The notes under the pieces were generated by a model. It ran no database searches. It saw only the letters and a list, made by a program, of their open reading frames with translations, and had not been told where the DNA came from. 32,454 nt of DNA from Natronospirillum sp. GTDB lineage: Bacteria; Pseudomonadota; Gammaproteobacteria; Pseudomonadales; Natronospirillaceae. This document shows, piece by piece, positions 1 through 9,065 of this stretch. The position numbers were made by a program, and so were the translations under genes. The stretch lies in assembly GCF_022565775.1 (NCBI RefSeq), contig NZ_JAIUMC010000031.1, positions 1 through 32,454 on the forward strand, given 5' to 3'. The first letter of the stretch is position 1. Every line of letters starts with the position of its first letter.

Positions 1-1014
1 CTAGCGCCTGACCTTGCGCCCCGGGCCACTGCGCGCCCCTGAGGTGCTGCGCAGACGTGCCTTGCGGCGCTGATGGCGTTCCGGCTTGCGGGCTGCGCCA
101 ACACCGCCCTTCTTGCGTTGTTTGCGCTCGGTTTTTTCTTTCAGCTTGCCGGTGATTTCCGGCACGGGTACAGAGGGCAGGTCGACCTGAGCGGCCAACT
201 GGTCCACGGCGGATTGGTCCAGATCTTTCCATTGCCCCATGCGCAGGTCGGCATCCAGAAAAACACTGGCATAGCGTACCCGTTTCAAGCGACTGACCTT
301 GACCCCCTGTGATTCCCACAGACGCCGCACTTCTCTGTTGCGCCCTTCCATGATCACCACATGAAACCAGCTGTTGGCGCCGCTGCCACCGAACTCCTGA
401 ATATCGGTAAAGCGGGCCAGCCCATCCTCCAGCATGACGCCGTCATGCATGGCCTTGACCATCTCGGGGTTGACGCTGCCCAGCACGCGCACGGCATATT
501 CGCGTTCGATCTGCGACGACGGGTGCATAAGACGACTGGCCAGCTCTCCGTCCGTGGTCAGCAACAGCAGACCGGACGTATTGATGTCCAGTCTGCCGAC
601 AGTAATCCAACGGCCCTCGCCGGCCGGCGGCAACCGGTCAAAGACGGTCGGCCGACCTTCCGGGTCATCGCGTGTGCAGACTTCGCCTTCCGGCTTGTTG
701 TAAAGGAGAACTCGCCTGACCTGACCCGGCACCGCGATAGCCTGGCCATCAAACACCAGGTGGTCATCGGAAGACACTCGCTCACCGAGACGCGCGGGCA
801 GACCGTTCACTTCAGCCCGACCATCGGAAATCGCCTGTTCCATTTCCCGCCGTGACCCCAGGCCGGCACGCGCCAGTACCTTTTGCAGCTTCTCGCTGGC
901 GGCCGGCTGTGCCTCGGGCGCAGCGGCAGCCGGTGTGGCTGCAGGCTTCCTAGTCCGGGGTTTCTGTCCGGTTCGGGTTGTCCCCGGACGTTTCCGGGCC
1001 GGTTTCTGTGTCAT
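1..1014 (-). CDS. rluB: 23S rRNA pseudouridine synthase B (RluB)
   Basis: RluB isomerises a uridine in helix 80/93 of 23S rRNA during large-subunit maturation (family knowledge). The 337-aa protein has an S4 RNA-binding domain at about residues 41-100 ([16 protein letters not shown]) and an RsuA/RluB catalytic domain whose motif [11 protein letters not shown] holds the catalytic Asp at residue 143. It is longer than E. coli RluB (about 290 aa). The extra length is a basic, Ala/Pro-rich N-terminus of about 40 residues and a Lys/Arg-rich C-terminal tail of about 50. The start is supported by an AGGCGG ribosome site 8 nt upstream, and there is no later in-frame ATG before the S4 domain. It overlaps scpB by 65 bp, so it is the last visible gene of the rnm-yciO-scpA-scpB-rluB operon. 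The stop codon is at positions 1-3. Confidence 0.95.
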   Translation of the reverse strand: MTQKPARKRPGTTRTGQKPRTRKPAATPAAAAPEAQPAASEKLQKVLARAGLGSRREMEQAISDGRAEVNGLPARLGERVSSDDHLVFDGQAIAVPGQVRRVLLYNKPEGEVCTRDDPEGRPTVFDRLPPAGEGRWITVGRLDINTSGLLLLTTDGELASRLMHPSSQIEREYAVRVLGSVNPEMVKAMHDGVMLEDGLARFTDIQEFGGSGANSWFHVVIMEGRNREVRRLWESQGVKVSRLKRVRYASVFLDADLRMGQWKDLDQSAVDQLAAQVDLPSVPVPEITGKLKEKTERKQRKKGGVGAARKPERHQRRKARLRSTSGARSGPGRKVRR

Positions 1015-1984
1015 TGTCGTTACCGCCTGACTTGATCAGATTGGCCTGTTCGGCCAGTTTCTGTTGAATGATGTCGAATTTTTCCGCTTCCGTCAGCGCA
1101 TCTTCTGCCACCGCGGCAGAGTCGGGCTGGGGTTCTTGCCCGACGCGCTCACCCTCTGCGGGCTCTTGGGTGTCAATCTCGCTGTCCTGGTCGTCCGCCG
1201 CCGATCTGGATCTGATGCTGGACTCGAACTGGTCATTCAGTTCATCCAGTGACTCCCACTGGTCGCTCAGGGACGCATCCAGATTGTCATCATCTGACTC
1301 GTCCTCGTCTTCCTGCAGGCGATTCAGCATACCGGCAAACGAACTGCTTTCTTCGGACTGCTCCATGCCGGTCTCCAGGTCGAGTTCCGGTTCCAGCTCC
1401 GCCATCGACTTGATCTCCGACAAGGGAGGGAGGCTGTCGAGGCTCTCGAGACTGAAATAGTCCAGAAATTGTGGTGTGGTGGCGAACAACGCCGGCCGGC
1501 CGGGCACATCGCGATGACCCACGACCCGCACCCACTCGCGCTCGAGCAAGGTTCTGATGATATTGCTGGCCACGGATACACCGCGCACGTCCTCTATTTC
1601 GCTGCGTGTGATGGGTTGCCGATAGGCAATCAGCGCCAGCGTTTCCATCAGCGCACGGCTGTACTTCCGGGGCTTTTCGTCCCACAGTCGCGCCAGCCAG
1701 GGATGCAGGCCCCGCTTGGTCTGGAAGCGGAACCCACCAGCCACCTTGACCAACTCGATACCGCGCTGCTCGTTATGCGCCTGCAAGCGGCTGATGATGG
1801 CCCGAACCTCGGTGCGGGACACGGGCTGGTCTTCTCCGAACAACAACTGCAGCCGCTCCAGGGTCAGAGGCTGGTCGCTGGCAAACAGCGCTGCCTCGAC
1901 CACCTGTTCGCGGGCATTGTCCTCATCAGGAAAGCCCTCGAACTGACTGGCCACACTGTCCTGTGTGTTCTGTTGTTCACTCAT
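950..1984 (-). CDS. scpB: Segregation and condensation protein B (ScpB)
   Basis: ScpB is a winged-helix kite protein that binds ScpA and SMC/MukB-like condensin to organise the chromosome. The first 190 or so residues match the family: [20 protein letters not shown], then [20 protein letters not shown] and the second winged helix [18 protein letters not shown]. The protein is 344 aa against about 180-200 aa in many bacteria. The extra part is a C-terminal tail of about 150 residues, very rich in Asp, Glu, Ser and Gln and probably disordered. The ATG overlaps the scpA stop by 4 bp (ATGA), which suggests coupled translation. The last 65 bp also encode the basic N-terminus of RluB in another frame. 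Confidence 0.95.
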   Translation of the reverse strand: MSEQQNTQDSVASQFEGFPDEDNAREQVVEAALFASDQPLTLERLQLLFGEDQPVSRTEVRAIISRLQAHNEQRGIELVKVAGGFRFQTKRGLHPWLARLWDEKPRKYSRALMETLALIAYRQPITRSEIEDVRGVSVASNIIRTLLEREWVRVVGHRDVPGRPALFATTPQFLDYFSLESLDSLPPLSEIKSMAELEPELDLETGMEQSEESSSFAGMLNRLQEDEDESDDDNLDASLSDQWESLDELNDQFESSIRSRSAADDQDSEIDTQEPAEGERVGQEPQPDSAAVAEDALTEAEKFDIIQQKLAEQANLIKSGGNDNDTETGPETSGDNPNRTETPD

Positions 1985-2913
1985 GATTCCGTTGACTCAC
2001 TGAAAACCGCGGTTTCAAGCGCTGCCAGATCTGCATCGTCACGGACCTGCAGATAGATGGGACCGTATAGTTCTGCCTGGGCAATTTCAATAATCCGCTC
2101 CTTGGTGAGCTCCATCATGGCCAGAAAACTGACTACAGCGCCTGCGCGGCCCTCGTCACGGCGAAAAAGATCGACCAGCCGCACCTGACGGCGCTCACGC
2201 AGCAAACCCAGAATGGTCTGCATGCGATCGTGCGTGGACAGCGCCTCGCGGCTGACCTGATGCTGCTCAAACATGGCCTCACGCTGCAATACATGTTTCA
2301 TGGCCAGCATGACTTCTACAAATTCGACAGGCGGGTGCATAGCCGCAACGCCTTCAATGGCCTCACCGGGGCCGACAAAAAATTCCCGCCCCTGGCGCGG
2401 CAGGGCGTCCAGCGATTCGGCAGCAGCCTTGAACTGTTCGTATTCCTGCAGGCGCCGAATCAGTTCGGCCCGCGGGTCTTCTTCGCCTTCTTCCTCTTCA
2501 TGCCGACGCGGCAACAGCATGCGCGACTTGATTTCTGCCAGCATGGCAGCCATGACCAGGTAGTCACCGGCCACATCCAGCTCCATGTCCTGCATGACAT
2601 CGACATACTGCATGTACTGGCTCGTGATCTCGAACACATTGATGTCCAGAATGTCGAGGTTCTGCTTTTTGATCAGATAGAGCAGCAGGTCAAGCGGCCC
2701 CTCGAAAGCACGCAGAAACACTTCCAGTGCCGCCGGTGGGATGTAAAGATCCTGGGGTATTTCGGTGACCACCTCGCCCAGCACAATGGCGAAGGGCAGT
2801 TCTGCTTGCTCGTGCCGGGCAGTCGCTCGCAACGCCGCCAGCCCAACGGGTTGTTCAGGGACCGGATTTGGGGTCGCGTCGGTCATGAGTGCGCTCGCTG
2901 GCCTGACATCCAC
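1981..2913 (-). CDS. scpA: Segregation and condensation protein A (ScpA kleisin)
   Basis: ScpA is the kleisin that bridges the SMC heads and recruits ScpB. Family signatures are FEGPLDLLLYLIKKQNLDI at about residues 70-88, YLVMAAMLAEIKSRMLLPR, and the C-terminal winged helix with VVSFLAMMELTKERIIEIAQ. The N-terminal 65 residues before the kleisin core are not conserved as far as I can tell. The start is uncertain. A GTG at 2911-2913 has a GAGGA site 10 nt upstream, while an ATG at 2884-2886 (MTDATPN) has no clear ribosome site. The gene lies 63 bp after yciO and overlaps scpB by 4 bp. Confidence 0.93.
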   Translation of the reverse strand: MDVRPASALMTDATPNPVPEQPVGLAALRATARHEQAELPFAIVLGEVVTEIPQDLYIPPAALEVFLRAFEGPLDLLLYLIKKQNLDILDINVFEITSQYMQYVDVMQDMELDVAGDYLVMAAMLAEIKSRMLLPRRHEEEEGEEDPRAELIRRLQEYEQFKAAAESLDALPRQGREFFVGPGEAIEGVAAMHPPVEFVEVMLAMKHVLQREAMFEQHQVSREALSTHDRMQTILGLLRERRQVRLVDLFRRDEGRAGAVVSFLAMMELTKERIIEIAQAELYGPIYLQVRDDADLAALETAVFSESTES

Positions 2914-2976
2914 ACCACAGTATTCCTCACCGCGCCAACAGGTTCAATGGCCAAAGGCAGCTTCAGAACGCACCAC

Positions 2977-3600
2977 TCAGACATGAAAGGGTTCTGGATT
3001 GCCGGCACCCTCACGCAGCTCCTCCGGCTTGTCACCCAGCAGGCTGATGACCGTGGTCGGCACATAGCCGCAATATCCGCCGTCGATCACCAGATCCACA
3101 CTGTGCTCCAGCGCCTCGCGGATAGCCCAGGGCTCGACCATGGGCTCTTCTTCACCCGGCATGATCAACGACGTGCTGAGCAGAGGCTCTCCCAGCTCGG
3201 CCAGCAGCGCCTGGGTGATGGGATGCTGCGGAATGCGCAGACCCAGTTCACGCTTCTTGGGGTGCATCAGGCGGCGCGGCACTTCTCGGGTGGCATTCAG
3301 AATGAAGGTGTAGGGCCCTGGTGTATTGTTCTTGAGCAGCCGGAAGTCCATGTTATCCACCTTCGCATACAGAGAAAGCTCCGACAGATCGGAACAAACC
3401 AGCGTCAGGTGGTGCCGGTCATCGATTTGGCGAATCTCGCGGATACGATCGACAGCCTGCTTGTCACCCAGGTGACAGCCCAGCGCATAGGCAGAGTCCG
3501 TCGGGTAGGCAATGACGCCACCACCCCGAACGATCTCAACGGCCTGTTTGATCAGTCGCAGTTGCGGCGTCTCGGGATGGATGGCAAAGAACTGACTCAT
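2977..3600 (-). CDS. yciO: YciO, Sua5/TsaC-fold protein
   Basis: This 207-aa protein is close to E. coli YciO throughout, starting MSQFFAIHP and continuing RLIKQAVEIVRGGGVIAYPTD. The PTDSAYALGC segment and KNNTPGPYTFIL belong to the YrdC/Sua5 fold, which binds ATP and L-threonine to form threonylcarbamoyl-AMP for the t6A tRNA modification. YciO is a paralogue of the main enzyme TsaC, so its physiological reaction is less certain (family knowledge). The start codon overlaps the PHP gene stop by 4 bp (ATGA), as in a coupled operon. The yciO-rnm neighbourhood is also seen in E. coli. Confidence 0.94.
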   Translation of the reverse strand: MSQFFAIHPETPQLRLIKQAVEIVRGGGVIAYPTDSAYALGCHLGDKQAVDRIREIRQIDDRHHLTLVCSDLSELSLYAKVDNMDFRLLKNNTPGPYTFILNATREVPRRLMHPKKRELGLRIPQHPITQALLAELGEPLLSTSLIMPGEEEPMVEPWAIREALEHSVDLVIDGGYCGYVPTTVISLLGDKPEELREGAGNPEPFHV

Positions 3601-4586
3601 ATTGCGAACTTCTCCCAGATCGGTTGAATGTTGCGGGGCAGCGCAGGCACCTGCCCCAGGGCCAGCCAGTGCTGGCTGTCGTCGTGGAAATCACTCCCGG
3701 AAGACCCCGCCAGGCCATGATCGACGCACAGCTCAACCAGCAATTGTTTGGTATTCGGTGGCATGCCGGGCACCGCGATCTCCAGCGCATCTCCGCCGGC
3801 CTCGGCGAAGTCTGCCACCAGTTGCCGACGCTTGCGGCCGGTCAGCTTGTAGCGCTGCGGGTGTGCCAGCACGACCTGCCCGCCGGCAGCATGCACCCAG
3901 TCAATCACTTCCGCCATCTCCGGCCAGTGGGACTTCACATCACCCGCCTTGCCCGCGCCCAGGAACCGGCGGAACGCTTGATCGACGCTGCCAATCTGCC
4001 CGGTGGCCACCAGGTGCCGGGCAAAATGCGGCCGCCCCGGGAGTTCAGGGGCGTCTTCGGAGCGCACCCAGTCTTCGACACCGGAAAAACCGTTGCGGTC
4101 CAGCTTCTGCGCAATGCGCACGGCCCGCTTGCGACGCGCCCGCAACTGCCTGGTCGCGGCAGTCTGGCTGGCGGGGTGATTGGGGTCAAAATCAAGGCCG
4201 ACCAGGTGCACCAGCACCCCATTCCACACGGCTGACCACTCGACCCCAGTGACATAGTGTAAATCATCAGTCTGCGCGGCCAGCGCCCGGGCCTCTTCCT
4301 GCCCCTGCAAGGTGTCATGATCAGTAATGCTGAACCACTTGAGGCCCGCCGCAGCGGCCCGGTTGATCAGTTCCGACACGGGAAGAGAGCCATCAGAGCA
4401 CAGACTGTGGCAATGCAGATCGACCCGCTCATAACGGGAGCTGCCAACTGCGTCACACGGCCCGTCATCTGGGCAATAGACAGCCTCTGCATCGCTGTTT
4501 AAACTGTCGGAATATTGAGTCATGCTGCCGGCCGCTGCAAAAACGCCGAGTATACGTGACATCGAACCTGATTTCTCGTCTGTCAT
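3597..4586 (-). CDS. rnm: PHP-domain phosphoesterase, Rnm/YciV type
   Basis: Members of this family are metal-dependent 5'-3' exonucleases acting on short RNA oligonucleotides and on the 5' ends of 5S and 23S rRNA (RNase AM, formerly YciV). The PHP motifs are clear: VDLHCHSLCSDGSL near residue 57, FSITDHDTLQG near residue 94, VLAHPQRYKLTG, and a C-terminal SGSDFHDD. The open frame allows a start at 4586, giving 329 aa against about 293 in E. coli. That start leaves only 14 bp to the divergent yciI and has no ribosome site. Internal ATGs at 4562 and 4523 also lack strong ribosome sites. A TATACT -10-like box on the minus strand (4549-4554) would fit a start at 4523. The function is confident and the start is not. 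Confidence 0.88.
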   Translation of the reverse strand: MTDEKSGSMSRILGVFAAAGSMTQYSDSLNSDAEAVYCPDDGPCDAVGSSRYERVDLHCHSLCSDGSLPVSELINRAAAAGLKWFSITDHDTLQGQEEARALAAQTDDLHYVTGVEWSAVWNGVLVHLVGLDFDPNHPASQTAATRQLRARRKRAVRIAQKLDRNGFSGVEDWVRSEDAPELPGRPHFARHLVATGQIGSVDQAFRRFLGAGKAGDVKSHWPEMAEVIDWVHAAGGQVVLAHPQRYKLTGRKRRQLVADFAEAGGDALEIAVPGMPPNTKQLLVELCVDHGLAGSSGSDFHDDSQHWLALGQVPALPRNIQPIWEKFAI

Positions 4587-4600
4587 TTTAAGGAAATACC

Positions 4601-4900
4601 ATGTACTACGCGATCATGTCAGAGGACGTGACCGACAGCTTGCCGTTGCGCCGTGCCGCGCGTCCGGACCATCTGGCCCGCCTGGAAACGCTGCGTGATC
4701 AGGGCCGCCTGCTGATGGCCGGCCCTCATCCGGCGGTGGACACGGACGATCCGGGTGAAGCCGGCTTTTCCGGTTCGCTCGTGGTGGCTGAGTTCCCCTC
4801 TCTCGAGGCCGCCCGGGAGTGGGCAGAGACTGACCCCTATGTTGCCGCCGGCGTTTATGCCCGCACTCTGGTAAAACCGTTCAAGAAGGTACTGCCCTGA
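4601..4900 (+). CDS. yciI: YciI family protein
   Basis: This 99-aa protein matches E. coli YciI closely: [18 protein letters not shown] at the start, [22 protein letters not shown], and the end [20 protein letters not shown]. YciI-like proteins have a ferredoxin-like fold with a His/Asp pair (here in RPDHL and AVDTDDPG) and related members are dechlorinases or lactonases. The role of YciI itself is not established. An AAGGA site lies 6 nt before the ATG. It is divergent from the rnm-scpAB-rluB operon and only 2 bp before the next gene, so it probably leads the 4601-9064 gene run. Confidence 0.93.
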   Translation: MYYAIMSEDVTDSLPLRRAARPDHLARLETLRDQGRLLMAGPHPAVDTDDPGEAGFSGSLVVAEFPSLEAAREWAETDPYVAAGVYARTLVKPFKKVLP

Positions 4901-4902
4901 CC

Positions 4903-5610
4903 ATGAGAAATACCATCATTCGCACACCCGTCTGGTTGCTGACCAGCTTGCTTTTCATCGCCCTGCTGACGCCGGCTACCAGCCTGGCCCAGGAAACCGA
5001 CGCTAACACGCGCTACATTTCCGATATTCTGCTGGTGCCCCTGCGCACCGGCCCTTCACTGGAATATCGGATTGTGAATGCCGGGTTGCGCAGCGGCACC
5101 CAGGTTACCCTGCTGGAAAACGATGCCGCGACCCAATGGTCGCGCATCCGGGTTGGTCAGCAGGAAGGTTGGCTGCCGACCCGCCATCTGAGCGAAGACC
5201 CCATTGCGCGAGATCAGCTGGAAGCCATGGAGCAGGAAGTGGAAGAGCTGCGCGCTGAAAATGACCGACTACGGCAGCAATATGCAGATCTGCTGGACGA
5301 CAACCTTTCCGCCGATGAGGTTTATGCCAACATCGAAGCCGAGCGGGACGATGCTCTGGCCGAACTCGACCGGGTTCGCGAGATTTCGAGCAATGCGCTG
5401 ATGCTTGATGAACGCAACGAGGAACTGCTCAGCCGCAACCGAATCCTGGAAAACGAGAATGAACAGTTGCGCTCGATCAACGAAAGTCTGGAAGGCGACG
5501 CCAACCAGTGGCGCATGATCGTAGGCGGCGGCCTGGTTCTGATGGGCCTGCTGATGGGTCTGATACTGCCACCGCTGATTCGCCGGCGACGCAGTGACGG
5601 CTGGAACTGA
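4903..5610 (+). CDS. SH3-domain coiled-coil membrane protein (YgiM/TIGR04211-like)
   Basis: The 235-aa protein has a signal peptide (residues 1-29, ending TSLA), a bacterial SH3 domain at about 35-95 (ILLVPLRTGPSLEYRIV, then WSRIRVGQQEGWLPTRHL), a long Glu/Leu-rich coiled coil at about 98-198, and one C-terminal membrane helix (about 203-225) followed by Arg-rich residues. This is the layout of E. coli YgiM and the SH3-domain family TIGR04211. It should sit in the inner membrane with the SH3 and coiled coil in the periplasm, perhaps contacting peptidoglycan or an envelope partner. No enzymatic function is known. It ends TGATG with the next gene (1 bp overlap). Confidence 0.85.
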   Translation: MRNTIIRTPVWLLTSLLFIALLTPATSLAQETDANTRYISDILLVPLRTGPSLEYRIVNAGLRSGTQVTLLENDAATQWSRIRVGQQEGWLPTRHLSEDPIARDQLEAMEQEVEELRAENDRLRQQYADLLDDNLSADEVYANIEAERDDALAELDRVREISSNALMLDERNEELLSRNRILENENEQLRSINESLEGDANQWRMIVGGGLVLMGLLMGLILPPLIRRRRSDGWN

Positions 5611-5942
5611 TGCCCTGGAAGCAGGTCACCATCGAGCACTCTTTTGAACCCGACAGCCTCGTCGCGCTGCTCCAGGAAGGAGCGCGCGGCTCGGTGTCAC
5701 GCTACACCCACTTTGACATTGTGGACTGGGCCAGCCGCTACGCCGCTGAATTGAAGCGTCATCAACCGCTGGAGGGAGACACGCTGAAGCTGTGGCGGGT
5801 CGCGGACGACATAACGGTGCGCTGGGAATTGCATATGGCCGGCACCTACTCCATCAATGAAATGAAACGCTTTTCCCAGGTCGATATTCTGCTGCCCAAG
5901 CAGTACTTCGAAACCTGGCTCAATGAACTGGATTCTTTATGA
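5610..5942 (+). CDS. Hypothetical protein, 110 aa
   Basis: I do not recognise a named family. The 110-aa product is soluble-looking, with no signal peptide, membrane segment or Cys motif. It is rich in Trp and aromatic residues ([40 protein letters not shown]) and has no low-complexity sequence. That composition suggests a compact folded domain, not a spurious reading frame. Its ATG overlaps the SH3-protein stop by 1 bp and its stop overlaps the next ATG by 4 bp (ATGA). It is therefore translated in a chain between an envelope protein and a lipoprotein isomerase. I assign no function. Confidence 0.72.
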   Translation: MPWKQVTIEHSFEPDSLVALLQEGARGSVSRYTHFDIVDWASRYAAELKRHQPLEGDTLKLWRVADDITVRWELHMAGTYSINEMKRFSQVDILLPKQYFETWLNELDSL

Positions 5943-6607
5943 CCGACACACCATTCCGCACCTTTGTATTGGGTTCTGGCCTGCGCACCCTGGCCGTGCT
6001 GGCGGCAACGCTGTTGCTCGCGGCCTGCTCTGCCTCCGACTCGGCGGACTCCGCTGAGAGAGCCGTGAGCGCCGACAGCACAGTGGCTGCTGCAGAACAG
6101 GGGCCGCGCGTCGTGCTCACGACCTCCGCCGGTGACATCACACTGGCACTGTATGAAGACGAGTCTCCGATTACGGTCGAGAATTTCCTGCAGTATGTGG
6201 ATGATGAATTTTACGACGGCCTGATTTTTCACCGGGTCATTTCCGGGTTCATGATTCAAGGTGGCGGCTTCAACGAGAGCATGGCCCAGCAGAGCACTCG
6301 AGAGCCGATTCAAAACGAGGCAGACAACGGCCTGAGCAATGACCGGGGCACCATCGCCATGGCCAGAACACAGGCACCGCACAGTGCAACAGCACAGTTC
6401 TTCATCAATGTGGGCGACAACAGTCAGCTCAACCAGCGCGGTAACCAATGGGGCTACGCTGTTTTCGGTGAGGTCGTCGAAGGCATGGATGTGGTGGACC
6501 GGATTGCTGCCACAGAGACCGGCACGCAGCCGACGCCCATGGGCGCCATGGGCGATGTGCCGGTTGAAGCCATCGTGATCGAACAGATCCGCCGTCTGGA
6601 AGACTGA
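5939..6607 (+). CDS. Lipoprotein peptidyl-prolyl cis-trans isomerase (cyclophilin)
   Basis: Cyclophilins catalyse cis-trans isomerisation of prolyl bonds during protein folding. The domain spans about residues 55-218 and keeps the key motifs: [18 protein letters not shown] with the catalytic Arg, ATAQFFIN, and [18 protein letters not shown]. The N-terminus is a lipoprotein signal with lipobox LLAAC (Cys30) followed by Ser, which favours the outer membrane, and a Ser/Asp/Ala-rich linker to about residue 50. The enzyme should therefore act in the periplasm as a membrane-tethered form, unlike cytoplasmic PpiB. It overlaps the preceding gene by 4 bp. I leave the symbol empty because ppiA and ppiB cannot be separated safely. 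Confidence 0.9.
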   Translation: MTDTPFRTFVLGSGLRTLAVLAATLLLAACSASDSADSAERAVSADSTVAAAEQGPRVVLTTSAGDITLALYEDESPITVENFLQYVDDEFYDGLIFHRVISGFMIQGGGFNESMAQQSTREPIQNEADNGLSNDRGTIAMARTQAPHSATAQFFINVGDNSQLNQRGNQWGYAVFGEVVEGMDVVDRIAATETGTQPTPMGAMGDVPVEAIVIEQIRRLED

Positions 6608-6633
6608 TCGCCCCTGACCGGAAAGTCGCTTGC

Positions 6634-8514
6634 ATGCAATTTGCCCAACTGGACACCTCGCAGCCTGACGCACCGGTCGCCACCGCTTTCAGGGATGTCT
6701 ACTTCAGCCGCTCCGGTGGGGCGGCAGAAACCCGCCATGTTTTTCTGCAGGGTAACGGGCTGCCAGAGCGTTGGCAGACACATCCGCTGCCCTGGTTCAG
6801 CGTCGGCGAAACCGGCTTCGGCACCGGGCTCAATTTCCTGGTCACCTGGCAGGCAATGCGCCAGCACGGGAAAGGCCTGCGCCTGCACTTTGTCAGCACC
6901 GAGCGCTTTCCCATTCATCCTCGCCAATTGCCTGACCTGCTGCTGCCCCTCTCCACCGAACTGCCGGTCATCAACGAATTTCTGACCGCTTGGCATGACC
7001 TGGTGCCCGGCTGGAACCGGTTCAGTTTTTCGGATGCCGAGCTGACCCTGTGGATTGGCGATGCCACCGAGGGCCTGCTGGATTGTCAGGCCGACATCGA
7101 CGCCTGGTATCTGGACGGATTCGCCCCCGACCGCAATCCCGAGCTGTGGCATCCGGATCTGTTTCACGCTCTGGGCAGGCTGAGTCATCGTGATACCACG
7201 GTGGCGACCTACACTGTCGCCCGTGCAGTAAGGGAAGGCCTGACTGCCGCTGGTTTTCAGGTCAGCAAACGACCCGGCTTCGGGCGCAAGCGTCATTGTC
7301 TCGGAGGCCGGTTTGCAGGTCTGCTGGGGCCGGTCAGTTCCAGGTCGCGCCACTGGCGGTGGCCAAGACCCGTGGCACACACACCCGAATCGGTGGCCAT
7401 TATTGGTAGCGGACTGGCTGCGGCAGAACTGGCTCACAGACTGCGTCGGCGCGACCTCTGCGTCACCGTAATCGGCCCGGACGCACCCGAGCATCCCTTT
7501 CCCGATGCGGTTCAGGGTGCCGTGTATGCCCGACCCGGACTGGAAGCCGACCCGGCGACCTGCTGGTATGCGGCCGCCCTGTCCTATCGGCTGCGCCTCT
7601 GGTCCAGTGAAGGCCATGGCTGGCCAGGCGCACGAACGGGCCTGCTGCAGATGCTGCCGCAAGACCGCTGGCAGCGCCTTTGCGCGGTACTGAACGAGCA
7701 CCCCTTTGGCCAGTGTGTTCAGCCCATGACAGCGGACCAGGCCACCGACAAGGCCGGAATTCCCTTGCATAGCCCAGCACTCTGGTTTGCTGGTTCCGGC
7801 TGGCTGTCTCCCGGCCGCTACAGCCGACTGCTGCTGGGTGATACCCCGACTCTGAAACGCCGCATTGTTTCGCTTGCGCCGCACCCGGATGGCTGGCAGC
7901 TGACCAACGATCAGGATGAGCAGCACCTGTTCAGTACCGTTGTGATAGCCGCCGGGATGGCCAGCCGCAGTTGGCCAATCAGCGCCCACCTGCCGCTGCG
8001 GCCGGTCAGAGGCCAGTTGACAGGGGTATCTTCTGCTGACGGGCCCGATTGCGTGATCTGTGCCGAGCGCTATGTCACGCCTGCCGGCCCGGACGGCCAG
8101 TGGCATTTTGGCGCCACCTTTCAGCCCAGGGACGGCGCAGATGACATCCGCCCTGAGGATCGAGACGAAAACCTGGCCGCCCTGGCTCAGCTGTCGCCTG
8201 AACTGGCGCAGCGGGCCGCACAAAACCCGCTCAGCGATGCGGCCGGAGTACGCGCTACAACTCCCGACTATTTGCCCCTTGCCGGCCCGCTGCTGACTGC
8301 CGAGGCGCGAGCCCGGAGAGCCACACCACGGCAGGCGCTGCGCGCGGACCTGTTCCACCAGGGTCTTTTTGTTCTCAGCGGCCTGGGCTCCAAGGGTCTC
8401 GCTTCGGCGCCCTTGCTGGCAGAATATGTGGCCTGCCAGATCACCGGCGAGCCGCTGCCGTTCGGACACAGTCTCGAGCAGCGGATCCATGCCGAGCGTC
8501 ACTGGCTGAAATAA
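6634..8514 (+). CDS. mnmC: Bifunctional tRNA mnm5s2U biosynthesis protein MnmC
   Basis: MnmC finishes the wobble modification mnm5(s2)U34. Its C-terminal FAD domain removes the carboxymethyl group from cmnm5U and its N-terminal domain methylates nm5U with SAM. The 626-aa protein has the methyltransferase SAM motif GETGFGTGLNF at residues 58-68 and WYLDGFAPDRNPELW near 153-167. The FAD-binding GSGLAAAEL Rossmann motif begins near residue 255, and the C-terminal FAD contact is LFVLSGLGSKGLASAPL. E. coli MnmC is 668 aa, so this one is slightly short but has both halves. A GGAAAG site precedes the ATG. It follows the cyclophilin by 26 bp. Confidence 0.95.
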   Translation: MQFAQLDTSQPDAPVATAFRDVYFSRSGGAAETRHVFLQGNGLPERWQTHPLPWFSVGETGFGTGLNFLVTWQAMRQHGKGLRLHFVSTERFPIHPRQLPDLLLPLSTELPVINEFLTAWHDLVPGWNRFSFSDAELTLWIGDATEGLLDCQADIDAWYLDGFAPDRNPELWHPDLFHALGRLSHRDTTVATYTVARAVREGLTAAGFQVSKRPGFGRKRHCLGGRFAGLLGPVSSRSRHWRWPRPVAHTPESVAIIGSGLAAAELAHRLRRRDLCVTVIGPDAPEHPFPDAVQGAVYARPGLEADPATCWYAAALSYRLRLWSSEGHGWPGARTGLLQMLPQDRWQRLCAVLNEHPFGQCVQPMTADQATDKAGIPLHSPALWFAGSGWLSPGRYSRLLLGDTPTLKRRIVSLAPHPDGWQLTNDQDEQHLFSTVVIAAGMASRSWPISAHLPLRPVRGQLTGVSSADGPDCVICAERYVTPAGPDGQWHFGATFQPRDGADDIRPEDRDENLAALAQLSPELAQRAAQNPLSDAAGVRATTPDYLPLAGPLLTAEARARRATPRQALRADLFHQGLFVLSGLGSKGLASAPLLAEYVACQITGEPLPFGHSLEQRIHAERHWLK

Positions 8515-8536
8515 CCGACCGGAGCAAACCCTTGCG

Positions 8537-9064
8537 ATGAGCCGATATCGACCACCCCGAGCGCCCCGTACCGCCATTATCACGCCGGAAGGCGAACAGT
8601 TGTTGCGCCGGGAGCTGCAGACATTGTGGAAAGAAGAGCGCCCTGTGGTGACGCAGGCGGTCTCTGACGCAGCCAAAAATGGCGACCGCTCAGAAAACGG
8701 GGACTACATTTACGGCAAGAAGCGGTTGCGCGAGATCGACAGTCGGGTGCGCTTTCTGCGCAAACGACTGGACTCGCTGAAGGTGGTCACCGAGGCACCA
8801 GCCGATCACTCGCGGGTGTTCTTCGGCGCCTGGGTGAAACTGTTTGATGAAGAAGACCGCAGCAGCCTGCATCGTATAGTGGGGCCTGACGAGTTTGACC
8901 GTCATGCGGAATATATCAGCATCGACGGACCACTGGCACGGGCGCTGCTTGGCAAGCGACAGGATGATGAAATTGCAGTACAGACCCCGAAAGGCCAGCG
9001 CCTTTTCTGGCTCGATGCCATTGCTTACAGTGGCGAGCGGCCGCCGGCAGACTGGCAGAGCTGA
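8537..9064 (+). CDS. greB: Transcription elongation factor GreB
   Basis: GreB enters the RNA polymerase secondary channel and stimulates cleavage of backtracked RNA, including longer fragments than GreA handles. The 175-aa protein starts MSRYRPPRAPRTAIITPEG, as GreB proteins do. It has an N-terminal coiled coil whose tip carries the acidic pair Asp50 and Glu53 (GDRSEN) that holds the catalytic metal, followed by YIYGKKRLREID and a C-terminal FKBP-like domain from about residue 85. The usual Ala after SEN is Gly here. GGAG lies 12 nt before the start. It ends 1 bp from the stop of the convergent gene at 9066. Confidence 0.95.
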   Translation: MSRYRPPRAPRTAIITPEGEQLLRRELQTLWKEERPVVTQAVSDAAKNGDRSENGDYIYGKKRLREIDSRVRFLRKRLDSLKVVTEAPADHSRVFFGAWVKLFDEEDRSSLHRIVGPDEFDRHAEYISIDGPLARALLGKRQDDEIAVQTPKGQRLFWLDAIAYSGERPPADWQS

Positions 9065-9065
9065 G

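Noticed and set aside
6454-8676. A 740-codon open frame on the minus strand across mnmC
   Set aside because: It is antisense to the well-supported mnmC and greB start. Its protein is low in recognisable motifs and rich in Arg/Gly/Gln/Pro, as expected from a shadow frame in GC-rich DNA.
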